Shown here in pieces: positions 45,670-54,682 of a stretch of 64,000 nucleotides of DNA. Both the position numbers and the translations under genes were made by a program. The notes beneath the pieces are model-generated. The model was not told the origin of the DNA. It saw only the letters and a program-made list of their open reading frames with translations, and did not search any database. Position 1 is the stretch's first letter. The number at the start of each line of letters is the position of its first letter. The stretch comes from Chenggangzhangella methanolivorans (GTDB lineage Bacteria; Pseudomonadota; Alphaproteobacteria; Rhizobiales; Methylopilaceae), in contig NZ_CP081869.1 of the NCBI RefSeq assembly GCF_019797865.1, positions 3,858,501-3,922,500 of the forward strand. The letters run 5' to 3'.

Positions 45670-46818
45670 ATGAAAACCGCTCCCTCCTACATGGACCGCA
45701 AGGATCTTCTGGCGCTCGCCGTCGTCGCGGCCCTGCTGCTGGTCGTCTTCCCGCTGGCGCTTGACGGCTTCCGCCTCAATCTCGTCGGCAAGTATCTCAC
45801 CTACGCCTTCGTCGCCGTCGGCCTCGTGATGTGCTGGGGCTATGGCGGCATTCTCTCGCTCGGCCAGGGCCTGTTCTTCGGCCTCGGCGGCTACGGCATG
45901 GCGATGTACCTCAAGCTCGAGGCGTCGTCGGTCGAGAACACCAAGATCCAGTCGACGCCCGGCATCCCGGACTTCATGGACTGGAACCAGCTCACCTCGC
46001 TGCCCTGGTTCTGGGAGCCGTTCCACTACTTCATCCCGACGCTCTTCCTGATCGTCCTCGTGCCGGTCGCCTTCGCGCTGCTGATTGGCTCGGCGATGTT
46101 TAAGCGCCGCGTCTCTGGCGTCTATTTCGCGATCATCACCCAGGCGCTCGCGGCCATCGCCACGATTCTGATCATCGGCCAGCAGGGCTACACCGGCGGC
46201 GTCAACGGCATCACCGACCTGCGCACGCTGATGGGCTGGGACATCCGCACCGACAGCGCGAAGTTCGTCCTCTACTTCGTCAACGCCGTGCTGCTGATCG
46301 GCGTCGTTTGCTGCGCGATGTTCGTGCGGGATTCCAAGCTCGGCCGCATCCTGGTCGCGATGCGCGAAAAGGAGGACCGTGTCCGCTTCTCCGGCTATTC
46401 GGTCGCGAACTTCCAGATCTTCGTGTTCTGCCTCGGCGCCGCCTTCGCGGCGATCGGCGGCGCGATGTTCACCTTGCAGGTCGGCTTCATGTCGCCGTCG
46501 CTCGTCGGCATCGTGCCCTCGATCGAGATGGTGATCTTTTGCGCGGTCGGCGGTCGGCTCTCCATCTTCGGCGCGATCTACGGGACGCTTCTGGTCAACT
46601 ACGCCAAGACCAGCTTGTCGGAGAGCTTCCCTGAGCTCTGGCTGCTTGGCCTCGGCGGCCTGTTCATCGCGGTCGTCCTGTTCTTCCCGAACGGCCTCGC
46701 GGGCATCTGGCGCGACTACGTCCAGCCCTCGATCGACCGGGTGTTCAAGCTGCGGTCGAAGGACCCGACCGATCCCGGTCATGACGTCGCCAAGGCCGCG
46801 GCCGCGGCCGCCGAGTGA
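45670..46818 (+). CDS. urtC: Urea/amide ABC transporter permease UrtC, set 3
   Basis: A 382-residue LivM-type permease starting at ATG 45670 with AGGAG upstream. Conserved parts: VMCWGYGGILSLGQGLFFGL, FKRRVSGVYFAIITQALAAI, GYTGGVNGITDLRTLMGWD, AMREKEDRVRFSGYSVANFQ and VGGRLSIFGAIYGTLLVNYA, with FFPNGLAGIWRDYV near the end. The frame is intact. Confidence 0.94.
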   Translation: MKTAPSYMDRKDLLALAVVAALLLVVFPLALDGFRLNLVGKYLTYAFVAVGLVMCWGYGGILSLGQGLFFGLGGYGMAMYLKLEASSVENTKIQSTPGIPDFMDWNQLTSLPWFWEPFHYFIPTLFLIVLVPVAFALLIGSAMFKRRVSGVYFAIITQALAAIATILIIGQQGYTGGVNGITDLRTLMGWDIRTDSAKFVLYFVNAVLLIGVVCCAMFVRDSKLGRILVAMREKEDRVRFSGYSVANFQIFVFCLGAAFAAIGGAMFTLQVGFMSPSLVGIVPSIEMVIFCAVGGRLSIFGAIYGTLLVNYAKTSLSESFPELWLLGLGGLFIAVVLFFPNGLAGIWRDYVQPSIDRVFKLRSKDPTDPGHDVAKAAAAAAE

Positions 46819-46829
46819 GGAGCTGACCC

Positions 46830-47586
46830 ATGACCCCGATCGGCACGCCCGCAAAAGAATTCCTGCTCTCGGTCGAAGGCCTCACCGTCTCGTTCGACGG
46901 CTTCAAGGCGGTCAACGACCTTTCGTTCTACGTCGACGAGAACGAGATTCGCGTGATCATCGGCCCGAACGGGGCCGGCAAGACCACGGTGCTCGACCTC
47001 ATCTGCGGCAAGACCAAGTCGACCGCCGGCTCCATCCGCTTCCGCGAGAAGGAGCTCACCAAGATGAGCGAGAGCCAGATCGTGCTCGCGGGCGTCGGCC
47101 GCAAGTTCCAGACGCCCTCAATCTATGACGACCTGACGATCTTCGAGAACCTCGAGATCTCCTACCCGAAGGGCCGCTCTGTCTGGGGGGCGCTCACCTT
47201 CAAGCGCGACCAGGCGGTGCGTGACCGGGTCGAGGAGGTGGCCGAGCTCATCTTCCTCAAGGACCGGCTGCACGACAACGCCGCCTTCCTCTCCCACGGC
47301 CAGAAGCAGTGGCTCGAGATCGGCATGCTGCTGATCCAGGACCCCGAGCTCCTGATGCTCGACGAGCCGGTCGCCGGCATGAGCGTCTCCGAGCGCATCA
47401 AGACGGCGGAACTGCTCAACACCATCATCAAGAACCGCTCGGTGCTCGTCATCGAGCACGACATGAAGTTCGTCGAGGACATCGCCCACAAGGTGACGGT
47501 TCCATCAGGGCAAGATCCTCTCGGAGGGCTCGATGGAGAAGGTGCAGTCCGACCCGAAGGTCATCGAAGTCTATCTCGGGCACTGA
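46830..47586 (+). pseudogene. urtD: Urea/amide ABC transporter ATPase UrtD, set 3, one frameshift
   Basis: ATPase starting at ATG 46830. Walker A is IGPNGAGKTTVLDLICG, the signature is LSHGQKQWLEIGM, Walker B is LLMLDEPVAGMSVSE and the switch is VIEHDMKFVEDIAH. One lost base at about 47503 shifts the frame after KVTV; the correct continuation LHQGKILSEGSMEKVQSDPK ends at VIEVYLGH and TGA 47584-47586. Only the last 28 residues are affected, so a sequence error or a mildly altered protein are both possible. Confidence 0.9.
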
Positions 47587-47596
47587 GGAGCGGACG

Positions 47597-48283
47597 ATGC
47601 TGGACGTCGAAAACCTGCACGTCGCCTACGGCCAGAGCGAAGTCCTTCACGGGATGAGCTTCGGCGTCGCGACCAACGAGATCGTGGCCATCATGGGCCG
47701 CAACGGCATGGGCAAGACCACGCTCATGAAGACCATGGGCATCCTGCCCACCACCGCAGGCGCGATCCGTCTCGGCGGAGAGGAGATCAGCGCGCTGAAG
47801 AGCCACCAGCGCGTCAAGAAGGGCGTCGCCTACGTGCCGCAGGGCCGCATGGTGTTCTCCACCATGACGGTGAAGGAGAACATCGAGACCGGACTTTCGG
47901 CCTCGGGCGACCGCACCGTGCCCTCCGACATCTACGAGCTCTTCCCCGTCCTGCTCGAGATGAAGGGCCGGCGCGCCGGCAACTCTCGGGCGGCCAGCAG
48001 CAGCAGCTCGCGATCGCCCGGGCGCTCGCGACCAAGCCCAAGGTGCTGCTGCTCGACGAGCCGACCGAAGGCATCCAGCCCTCGATCATCCGCGAGATGG
48101 CGCGCACGCTGCGCCGCATCCGTGACGAGCGCGGACTTTCCATTATCGTGTCCGAACAGGTGCTCAGCTTCGCGCTCGACGTCGCCGACCGCATCCTCGT
48201 CGTCGAGAACGCGAGAGATCGTCCATGACGAGCCGCGGGCGGCCGTCGATGAAGCAAAGGTCTCTAGGTACTTGTCCGTCTAA
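47597..48283 (+). pseudogene. urtE: Urea/amide ABC transporter ATPase UrtE, set 3, frameshifted twice
   Basis: ATPase starting at ATG 47597 ([20 protein letters not shown]). Walker A is [15 protein letters not shown] lost C at about 47984 breaks the frame just before the signature [16 protein letters not shown]; Walker B is [21 protein letters not shown] second break at about 48212 precedes [20 protein letters not shown] and the TAA at 48281-48283. The reconstructed length is about 229 residues, normal for UrtE. Confidence 0.88.
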
Positions 48284-48328
48284 GTCTCTGTCCGTCTGAG
48301 CACCTGTCCGTCAAACGGAGGGCTAAGA

Positions 48329-49384
48329 ATGACCGACTACGAAACCTTCGAACTCGGCGACATCGTCCTGTCCGGCGACGCGACGCTTCGCGCAGCCAAG
48401 CTCGCCTACAAGACCTACGGGACGCTGAACGCCGCCAAAGACAACGTCATCGTCTATCCCACCTGGTATTCGGCGAACCACGCCGACAACGAGTGGATGA
48501 TCGGCGAGGGCATGGGGCTCGACCCCACGAAGTACTTCATCATCATCCCCAACATGCTCGGCAACAGCGTCTCGTCCTCGCCGAGCAACACGCCCGAGCC
48601 CTACGACCGCGCGCGCTTCCCGCGGATCACCGTCTACGACCAGGTCGTGCTGCAGCACCGGCTGGTGACCGAGAAGTTCGGGATCGAGAAAATCAAGCTC
48701 GTCTGCGGCTGGTCGATGGGCGCCGCGCAGTCGTTCCAGTGGGGCGCAAGCTTCCCCGACATGGTCGAGCGCATCCTGCCCTTCATGGGCGCGGCCAAAT
48801 GCTCGCGGCACAATTTCGTCTTCCTCGAAGGGGTCAAGGCGGCGCTGACCGCGGACGCGGCTTTCAAGGAAGGCTTTTACGACGAGCCGCCCCGCAAGGG
48901 TCTTCGCGCCGCGGCCCGCGTCTACGCCGGCTGGGGCTTCTCGCAGACCTTCTACCGCAAGTTCCTAGACCTCCAGATCCCGGAGCGCCCGTTCGGCGGC
49001 CGCGCGCCGGACGTGCCGTGGAACTACTCCTCGCTCGAGGATTTCCTCGTCTATTTCTGGGAAGGCTTCTTCCTGCCGAAGGACGCCAACGACCTCCTGT
49101 CGCTGATCTGGACCTGGCAGAACGCCGACATCTCGGGCGACCCGAAATACGGCGGCGACTTCAAGAAGGCGCTCGCCGGCATCAAGGCCAAGGCGATCGT
49201 CATGCCCGGCTCCACCGACCTCTATTTCCCGCCGGAAGACAGCGAGATCGAGGTCGCGCACATGCCCAATGCGGAGCTGCGCGTCTGCGTCAGCGACTGG
49301 GGCCATTTCGCAGGCGATCCGCGCGGCACCAGCCCCGACATCGCCTTCGTGGACGCGGCGATCAAGGACCTGCTCGCCAGCTGA
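48329..49384 (+). CDS. Alpha/beta-fold hydrolase of the homoserine O-acetyltransferase (MetX)-like group
   Basis: A 351-residue cytosolic protein starting at ATG 48329. The nucleophile elbow is GWSMGAAQS (Ser129), the acid is probably Asp in MPGSTDLYFPPED and the base is His in SDWGHFAGDPRG near the C terminus. The N-terminal text (LAYKTYGTLNAAKDNVIVYP) is like MetX. It lies between urtE and formamidase in one operon, so it more likely acts on an acyl or amide substrate of this pathway than in methionine synthesis. No transmembrane segment is seen. Confidence 0.87.
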   Translation: MTDYETFELGDIVLSGDATLRAAKLAYKTYGTLNAAKDNVIVYPTWYSANHADNEWMIGEGMGLDPTKYFIIIPNMLGNSVSSSPSNTPEPYDRARFPRITVYDQVVLQHRLVTEKFGIEKIKLVCGWSMGAAQSFQWGASFPDMVERILPFMGAAKCSRHNFVFLEGVKAALTADAAFKEGFYDEPPRKGLRAAARVYAGWGFSQTFYRKFLDLQIPERPFGGRAPDVPWNYSSLEDFLVYFWEGFFLPKDANDLLSLIWTWQNADISGDPKYGGDFKKALAGIKAKAIVMPGSTDLYFPPEDSEIEVAHMPNAELRVCVSDWGHFAGDPRGTSPDIAFVDAAIKDLLAS

Positions 49385-49409
49385 TTTCTCAAACGGGAGG
49401 ACGAAAAAC

Positions 49410-50639
49410 GTGACTGAGACGCTGATCAAGGTCGACCTGTCGCAGTCGGCCTACGACAACGACATGGTGCACAACCGCTGGCACCCCGACATTCCGATCG
49501 TGGCCTGGACCAAGCCCGGCGACGACTTCATCATCGAGACCTATGACTGGACCGGCGGGTTCATCAAGAACAACGACGATCCGTCCGACGTCCGCGACAT
49601 CGACCTCACCATCGTGCACTTCCTGTCGGGCCCGATCGGCGTCGAGGGCGCGGAGCCCGGCGACCTGCTGGTGGTCGACATCCTCGACATCGGCGCCAAG
49701 GCCGAGAGCAACTGGGGCTTCAACGGCTTCTTCTCGAAGAACAACGGCGGCGGCTTCCTCACAGAGCACTTCCCCCACGCCCAGAAGTCGATCTGGGACT
49801 TCGAGGGCATGTTCACCAAATCCCGCCACATCCCGGGCGTGCGCTTCCCGGGCCTCATCCATCCGGGCCTGATCGGCTGCCTGCCCGATCCCAAGCTGCT
49901 CAAGACCTGGAACGACCGCGAGATCCCCTTCGTCGAGAAGCACGCCGACCGCGTGCCGCCGGTGGGCACCGTGCCGTTCGCGCCGACTGCCCATATGGGC
50001 CGGCTCAAGGGCGAGGGCCGCGACAAGGCCGCGTCCGAGGCCGCCCGCACCGTCCCGCCGCGCGAGCACGGCGGCAACTGCGACATCAAGGATCTGTCGC
50101 GCGGCTCCAAGATCTACTTCCCCGTCTATGTCGACGGCGGGGGTCTCTCGATGGGCGACCTGCACTTCAGCCAAGGCGACGGCGAGATCACCTTCTGCGG
50201 CGCGATCGAGATGGCCGGCTGGCTGCATCTCAAGGTCGACGTCATCAAGGACGGCATGTCGAAATACGGGATCAAGAACCCGATCTTCAAGCCGTCGGTC
50301 ATCACCCCGAAGTATGACGACTACCTGATCTTCGAGGGCATCTCGGTCGACGAGGCCGGCGAGCAGCACTACCTCGACGTCCATGTCGCCTATCGTCAGG
50401 CCTGCCTCAACGCGATCGAATACCTGAAGAAGTTCGGCTATTCGGGCGCGCAGGCCTATTCGATCCTCGGCACCGCGCCGGTGCAGGGCCACATCTCGGG
50501 CGTCGTCGACATCCCGAACGCCTGCGCGACGCTGTGGCTTCCGACCAAGATCTTCGACTTCGACATCAATCCGAACGCGGCCGGTCCGACCAAGTTTCTG
50601 GACGGCTCGATCGACATGCCGATCGCGTACGATCTCTGA
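49410..50639 (+). CDS. fmdA: Formamidase FmdA
   Basis: A 409-residue cytosolic enzyme that hydrolyses formamide to formate and ammonia. GTG 49410 has GGGAGG upstream. Family blocks: IPIVAWTKPGDDFIIETYDW, DLTIVHFLSGPIGVEGAEPG, PHAQKSIWDFEGMFTKSRHI, HIPGVRFPGLIHPGLIGCLP, PPREHGGNCDIKDLSRGSKI, MGDLHFSQGDGEITFCGAIE. Length and motifs match Methylophilus-type FmdA. It follows the MetX-like gene by 26 bp and precedes fmdB. Confidence 0.96.
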   Translation: MTETLIKVDLSQSAYDNDMVHNRWHPDIPIVAWTKPGDDFIIETYDWTGGFIKNNDDPSDVRDIDLTIVHFLSGPIGVEGAEPGDLLVVDILDIGAKAESNWGFNGFFSKNNGGGFLTEHFPHAQKSIWDFEGMFTKSRHIPGVRFPGLIHPGLIGCLPDPKLLKTWNDREIPFVEKHADRVPPVGTVPFAPTAHMGRLKGEGRDKAASEAARTVPPREHGGNCDIKDLSRGSKIYFPVYVDGGGLSMGDLHFSQGDGEITFCGAIEMAGWLHLKVDVIKDGMSKYGIKNPIFKPSVITPKYDDYLIFEGISVDEAGEQHYLDVHVAYRQACLNAIEYLKKFGYSGAQAYSILGTAPVQGHISGVVDIPNACATLWLPTKIFDFDINPNAAGPTKFLDGSIDMPIAYDL

Positions 50640-50651
50640 CACGAGAAGCGT

Positions 50652-50758
50652 CATCCCGGCCTTGGCGTCAGCCAAGAGCCGGGATCGTCCTCCGAAGAGG
50701 GCGCGTTCGACTGAGAATGATCCCGGATCGTCGGCCCCGCCGCCGTCCAGGATGACGG
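50652..50758. repeat. Inverted repeat between fmdA and fmdB
   Basis: GTCATCCCGGCCTTGGCG near 50650 and CCAGGATGAC near 50747-50756 are inverted. GAGCCGGGATCGTC and TGATCCCGGATCG also partly pair. It resembles the CATCCCGG-type elements common in Hyphomicrobiales and separates fmdA from fmdB. Confidence 0.6.
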
Positions 50759-50782
50759 CCTGGCGCCAGCGAGGGTTTGAGC

Positions 50783-51100
50783 ATGCCCGTCTACGATTAC
50801 GCCTGCGACGACTGTGGAACCTTCACGGCGCTGCGGCCGATGTCGGCCTTCGACCAGCCCTGCGGATGCCCGGACTGCGGAGCGCAAGCGCCGCGCGTGA
50901 TGCTGGTCGCGCCCGCGCTCGCCACCATGAATTCGGCCCGCCGGATCGCCGCCGCGACCAATGAACGGTCGTCGAACGAGCCGAAAAGCTCGAAGTCGCA
51001 TGCGCCTGGTTGCGGGTGCTGCTCAAGCCGTGGGCTGAAGCAGCCCTCTTCGGCAGCGAAGAGTTTCCCCAAGGCGCGCCCCTGGATGATCAGCCACTAA
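50783..51100 (+). CDS. fmdB: FmdB-family zinc-ribbon protein
   Basis: A 105-residue protein starting at ATG 50783 (MPVYDYACDDCGTFTALRPM). The N-terminal FmdB/CxxC zinc ribbon has C-D-D-C and later C-P-D-C (GCPDCGAQAPRVMLVAPA). The C-terminal part has a CGCC cluster (APGCGCCSSRG). FmdB was proposed as a regulator of amide genes in Methylophilus. About 200 bp without a recognisable gene follow before the porin; they are AT-richer and probably hold the porin promoter. Confidence 0.9.
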   Translation: MPVYDYACDDCGTFTALRPMSAFDQPCGCPDCGAQAPRVMLVAPALATMNSARRIAAATNERSSNEPKSSKSHAPGCGCCSSRGLKQPSSAAKSFPKARPWMISH

Positions 51101-51301
51101 AAACCGGGCTCATCCGCCTCATTTCGAGTCTGCAGGCCGCCCGAAAAATGGGCTCGGCGACCATCTTTTGCGCCCATTCAAAAAGCTGTTGCAAAAAGTC
51201 CATAGTTCTATTTTGCGTTGCGGTAACAATCTGAGATCTCTTGTAAATTCACGATGAGTCTGGCCAGTTTCAATCGCCTTATCTCATCGGGGAACGCCAT
51301 C

Positions 51302-52108
51302 ATGAACGCTCTTTTCAAGGCCGCAGGCGCCGCCGTCGTCGCGGCCGCCATCGGCTCCTTCGCGCCGACCGCCGCCTCGGCCGCCGACATGCCGGAAATC
51401 ATCGACGCCACCACCACGCCGTTCGACATCGCGTTCGGCGTGAAGGGCACCAGCGAGTGGGTGCTGCGCGGCATCTCGCAGACCAAGGGCGAGCCCGCCG
51501 TGCAGGGCTACGCCGAGCTTCAGGCCTATGGCCTGCTTTACGCGGGCATCTGGGCCTCGAACGTCAACTTCGGCGGCGCGTCCGATCCCGCGACTGAAAT
51601 CGATTACTATGGCGGCGTCCGCTACAGCTTCGGCCAGCTCTCGCTCGACGCCGGCTACGTCTGGGTTGACTTCAACGGCGGCGTGAAGGGCGTGCGCCAG
51701 CTCGACTACGGCAAGGTCTACGGCATCGCGAAGTTCGCCGTGACCGAGGACTTCGAGATCGGCGGCAACGTCTATTACGGCGGCGACTTCATCAATCTCG
51801 GCGCCGAGATCGTCCACGCCACCGCCTTCGCCAAGTACAAGCTTCCCTTCGAGCCGATGCCGGGCGTCGGCAGCTACATCTCGGGCTCGTTCTCGAAGCA
51901 GTGGACCAGCAAGAACTTCTCGCCGGACTACCTCTACTGGGACGCCGGTGTGGGCGTGACCTATAAGGCGATGACGCTCGATTTCCGCTATCACGACAGC
52001 GACCTGTCGCGTCGTGAGTGCTTCGTCAGCATCGGCCAGTTCAACTCGTGCGGCGACCGCTACGTGGTCAGCCTCTCGTTCGACACCGCGCTCAGCAAGT
52101 TGAAGTGA
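51302..52108 (+). CDS. TorF family putative outer-membrane porin (FmdC position)
   Basis: A 268-residue beta-barrel candidate. ATG 51302 gives a Sec leader (MNALFKAAGAAVVAAAIG, cut after TAASA) and the mature start ADMPEIIDATTTPFD. It closely matches the porin at 10522: FDIAFGVKGTSEWVLRGISQ, EIDYYGGVRYSF, YWDAGVGVTYKAMTLDFRY, CGDRYVVSLSFDTALSKLK. Both proteins have the conserved Cys pair near the C terminus. Its position after fmdA-fmdB matches fmdC, the amide-induced outer-membrane porin of Methylophilus; a role in short-amide entry is inferred from that. Confidence 0.9.
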   Translation: MNALFKAAGAAVVAAAIGSFAPTAASAADMPEIIDATTTPFDIAFGVKGTSEWVLRGISQTKGEPAVQGYAELQAYGLLYAGIWASNVNFGGASDPATEIDYYGGVRYSFGQLSLDAGYVWVDFNGGVKGVRQLDYGKVYGIAKFAVTEDFEIGGNVYYGGDFINLGAEIVHATAFAKYKLPFEPMPGVGSYISGSFSKQWTSKNFSPDYLYWDAGVGVTYKAMTLDFRYHDSDLSRRECFVSIGQFNSCGDRYVVSLSFDTALSKLK

Positions 52109-52114
52109 CGCCTA

Positions 52115-52150
52115 GGCCGCCGCGCCCGCTCTGGCGCGGCGGCCGCTTTT
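52115..52150 (+). terminator. Intrinsic terminator after porin 2
   Basis: GGCCGCCGCGCC at 52115-52126 pairs perfectly with GGCGCGGCGGCC at 52133-52144 around CGCTCT, followed by GCTTTT. It lies 6 bp after the porin stop and closes the set 3-formamidase region. Confidence 0.88.
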
Positions 52151-52187
52151 CGTCGGCAAGCGAAGTCTCAGGCCTCACGGACGTCGC

Positions 52188-52790
52188 TCAGACGGCCGCC
52201 GCCCTGGCCGGCGGCGCGCAGACGGTGAGCCACCACGTCTCGAGCGCCTCGCGGCTCGGATCGACGTAAGCGGCGAGACCTCCTGAATAGCGCGCCCAAG
52301 CTTCTGCGAACTGGGGAGCGACCGCGGTGACGATCGGGACGTCGCGCGCAGCCGCTGCGGCGAAGGCGTCCACGAGGCCGCCGCGCTCAGATTCGAGCTT
52401 TCCGAACTTGGCGAGCACAGCCACGTCGCAGCCACGCTCGATGGCGTCGAGCGCGTCCTGGCAGGAGTCCGACACGCCCACGGCGTCGAGCTGGCAGGCG
52501 AGCGACCCCGATCCGAGATCCTGTCCGATGATCCGCCGCCGGCCGCTCGTCAGGTCCCGCAGCGCGCGGCCGGAGCAGCCCTGGCCCGGCGCCCCGCTGA
52601 ACTCCTCGACGCAGCCCGCGACCCGGATCCCTTCGACCGCGCGGGCGCGCGCGAACTCCGCCAGCCTCACCTGAACGACGAAGCCGGCCGCTCCCTGCAG
52701 CGCGACGATGCGAACGGCCAAGATCCTGGTTGCCGCGTTGTGTCGGACCGGCGCGCCGGTCGAACGACGATGAGGAACCATAGATCGCAT
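52188..52790 (-). CDS. DUF2478-type NTPase-like protein
   Basis: Up to 200 residues; the true start may be TTG 52721 (LAVRIVALQGAAGFVVQVRL), since the first 23 residues are Arg-rich and unlike the family. Recognisable parts are RDLTSGRRRIIGQDLGSGSLACQLD, CDVAVLAKFGKLESERGGLVD and VPIVTAVAPQFAEAWARYSG, as in DUF2478 proteins that often sit beside molybdate or molybdopterin genes. No such gene is next to it here apart from the MOSC protein 14 kb away. It is convergent with porin 2. Confidence 0.65.
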   Translation of the reverse strand: MRSMVPHRRSTGAPVRHNAATRILAVRIVALQGAAGFVVQVRLAEFARARAVEGIRVAGCVEEFSGAPGQGCSGRALRDLTSGRRRIIGQDLGSGSLACQLDAVGVSDSCQDALDAIERGCDVAVLAKFGKLESERGGLVDAFAAAAARDVPIVTAVAPQFAEAWARYSGGLAAYVDPSREALETWWLTVCAPPARAAAV

Positions 52791-52818
52791 CGGCGGTCGA
52801 GATAAGCCGCCCGCGCCC

Positions 52819-54504
52819 TCAGCCGGGCGGGTGGGGGATCGCGGAGATCAGCTCGCGGGTGTAGTCGGCCTTCGGGGCCTCGAGCACGTCTTGCGACGAG
52901 CCCTGCTCGACGATCGCGCCCTGCCGCATGACGATCACCCGGTCGCAGAGCAGGCGCACGACGTGGAGGTCGTGGCTGACGAACAGGTAGCTCATGCCGA
53001 GCTTGGCCTTGAGGTCGTCGAGCAGGTTGAGCACCACCGCCTGCACCGAGACGTCGAGCGCGGCCGTCGGCTCGTCGAGGATGACGAGCTCCGGGTCGAG
53101 CGCGATGGCGCGGGCGATGCCGACGCGGGCCTTCTGGCCGCCGGACATCTGGTGCGGGAAGCGGTCCAGCAGGTCGAGCGGCAACCCGACCAGGTTCGCC
53201 AGCTGCTCGCAGCGCGCGCGGACGGCGCCTGCGCCCTTGAGCGCCCCCATCCGCATCAGCGGATCGGCGATGGCGCGGGACGCGGTGAAGCGCGGGTTGA
53301 GGCTGTCGGTCGGATCCTGGAACACCATCTGGATGCGCCTGCGATGGGGCGAGGAGGCGAAGCTCTTCGCCTGGATCGCGCCGATGTCGTCGCCGCCGAG
53401 CGTGATGTTTCCCGACGTCGGGTCGAGCAGCCGCATCACCATCATCGAGGTGGTTGACTTGCCGCAGCCGCTTTCGCCGACGAGCCCGAGACTCTCCCCG
53501 CGCCGGATCTCGAAAGAGATCCCGTCGACCGCCCGGAACGGCTTTTCGGGTTCTTGCGCGGCTCCCCGGCCAAACATCTGCGCCCCGGACTTCGTCACGC
53601 CCTGCCGCGGATACTCCTTCACGAGGTTCTGGACCTTGAGCAGCACCTCGCCCGAAACAGCGGCGGGCGGGTTCGGCGCGGCGGCGACTTCGGCCGGCAG
53701 CAGGCCGCGCAGCGTCGAGCCTGGGCGCGGCGTCGCGCACATGAGCTTCTGGGTGTAGTCGTGCTTGGGCGCGGCGAAGACGTCGCGCGCGGCGGCGGTC
53801 TCCACCACCTCGCCCTTCTTCATCACCACGACCTTGTCGCAATAGGCGGCCGCCAGGCCGAGGTCGTGGGTAATCAGGATCGTGGACATTCCGCGGGCGC
53901 GGGTGAGCTCGGTGACGAGGTCCATCACCGCCTTCTGAGTGGTGACGTCGAGGCCGGTCGTCGGCTCGTCGGCGATCAGCAGCTGCGGCCGGCAGGCGAG
54001 CGCGAGCGCGATCACGATGCGCTGGCACATGCCGCCCGAGAGCTCGAACGGATAGGCGTGGTAGCGCTCCTCCGGCCGCGCGATCTTAACCTGTTCCAGC
54101 ATCTCGATCGCCTTGGCGCGGGCGTCCATGGAGCCCGCCTGCGCATGGCGGCGCAGCACGTCCTCGATCTGTCGGCCGACCTTGCGGATCGGGTTCAAGG
54201 CCATCCGCGGGTTCTGGAAGATCATCGAGATCTCCCGGCCGCGGATGTCGGTCATCTGGGCTTCGGTCGCGCCTTTGAGGTCGAGGCCGGAAAAGGCCAC
54301 CGACCCGCCCGCGATGCGCCCCGCGCGGTCGAGGATGCGCATGACCGCATAGGAGGTCACGGACTTGCCCGAACCGGACTCGCCCACGATGCCGACGGTC
54401 TCGCCTTTGGCGACCTCGAGGTCGACGGTCTTCACCGCCTGAACCGTTCCCCGACGGGTCGCGAACTCGACCGTGAGAGCCTTTACATCGAGCAGAGCAG
54501 TCAT
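52819..54504 (-). CDS. Peptide-type ABC transporter ATPase with two fused nucleotide-binding domains
   Basis: A 561-residue fusion of DppD-like and DppF-like ATPases. The first domain has Walker A VGESGSGKSVTSYAVM, signature FELSGGMCQRIVIALALACR and Walker B LLIADEPTTGLDV. The second has VGESGCGKSTTSMMVM, HQMSGGQKARVGIARAIALD and LVILDEPTAALDV. Each is followed by an oligopeptide-transporter C-terminal segment. ATG 54504. It is the last gene of a minus-strand operon (binding protein, two permeases, ATPase). The cargo cannot be told; peptides, glutathione or nickel chelates are options. Confidence 0.93.
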   Translation of the reverse strand: MTALLDVKALTVEFATRRGTVQAVKTVDLEVAKGETVGIVGESGSGKSVTSYAVMRILDRAGRIAGGSVAFSGLDLKGATEAQMTDIRGREISMIFQNPRMALNPIRKVGRQIEDVLRRHAQAGSMDARAKAIEMLEQVKIARPEERYHAYPFELSGGMCQRIVIALALACRPQLLIADEPTTGLDVTTQKAVMDLVTELTRARGMSTILITHDLGLAAAYCDKVVVMKKGEVVETAAARDVFAAPKHDYTQKLMCATPRPGSTLRGLLPAEVAAAPNPPAAVSGEVLLKVQNLVKEYPRQGVTKSGAQMFGRGAAQEPEKPFRAVDGISFEIRRGESLGLVGESGCGKSTTSMMVMRLLDPTSGNITLGGDDIGAIQAKSFASSPHRRRIQMVFQDPTDSLNPRFTASRAIADPLMRMGALKGAGAVRARCEQLANLVGLPLDLLDRFPHQMSGGQKARVGIARAIALDPELVILDEPTAALDVSVQAVVLNLLDDLKAKLGMSYLFVSHDLHVVRLLCDRVIVMRQGAIVEQGSSQDVLEAPKADYTRELISAIPHPPG

Positions 54505-54542
54505 CGTGTGCGCCCTCCGGAAAGTGGCTGGGACAAACGGAC

Positions 54543-54660
54543 TGCGTGCTTCGAGACGGCGCTCCGCGCCTCCTCAGCATGAGGAGGGTGTTTGGCTCCC
54601 CAACCTCCACGATCCTCATGCTGAGGAACGGCCCGAAGGGACGCGTCTCGAAGCACGCAG
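54543..54660. repeat. Dispersed palindromic repeat, copy 4
   Basis: TGCGTGCTTCGAGACGGCGC at the left and GCGTCTCGAAGCACGCAG at the right are inverted. Inner arms CTCCTCAGCATGAGGA and CCTCATGCTGAGGA pair. It separates the permease gene dppC-like from the ATPase within one operon. Confidence 0.88.
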
Positions 54661-54682
54661 GACATCTCGCGCGACCCTCCCA

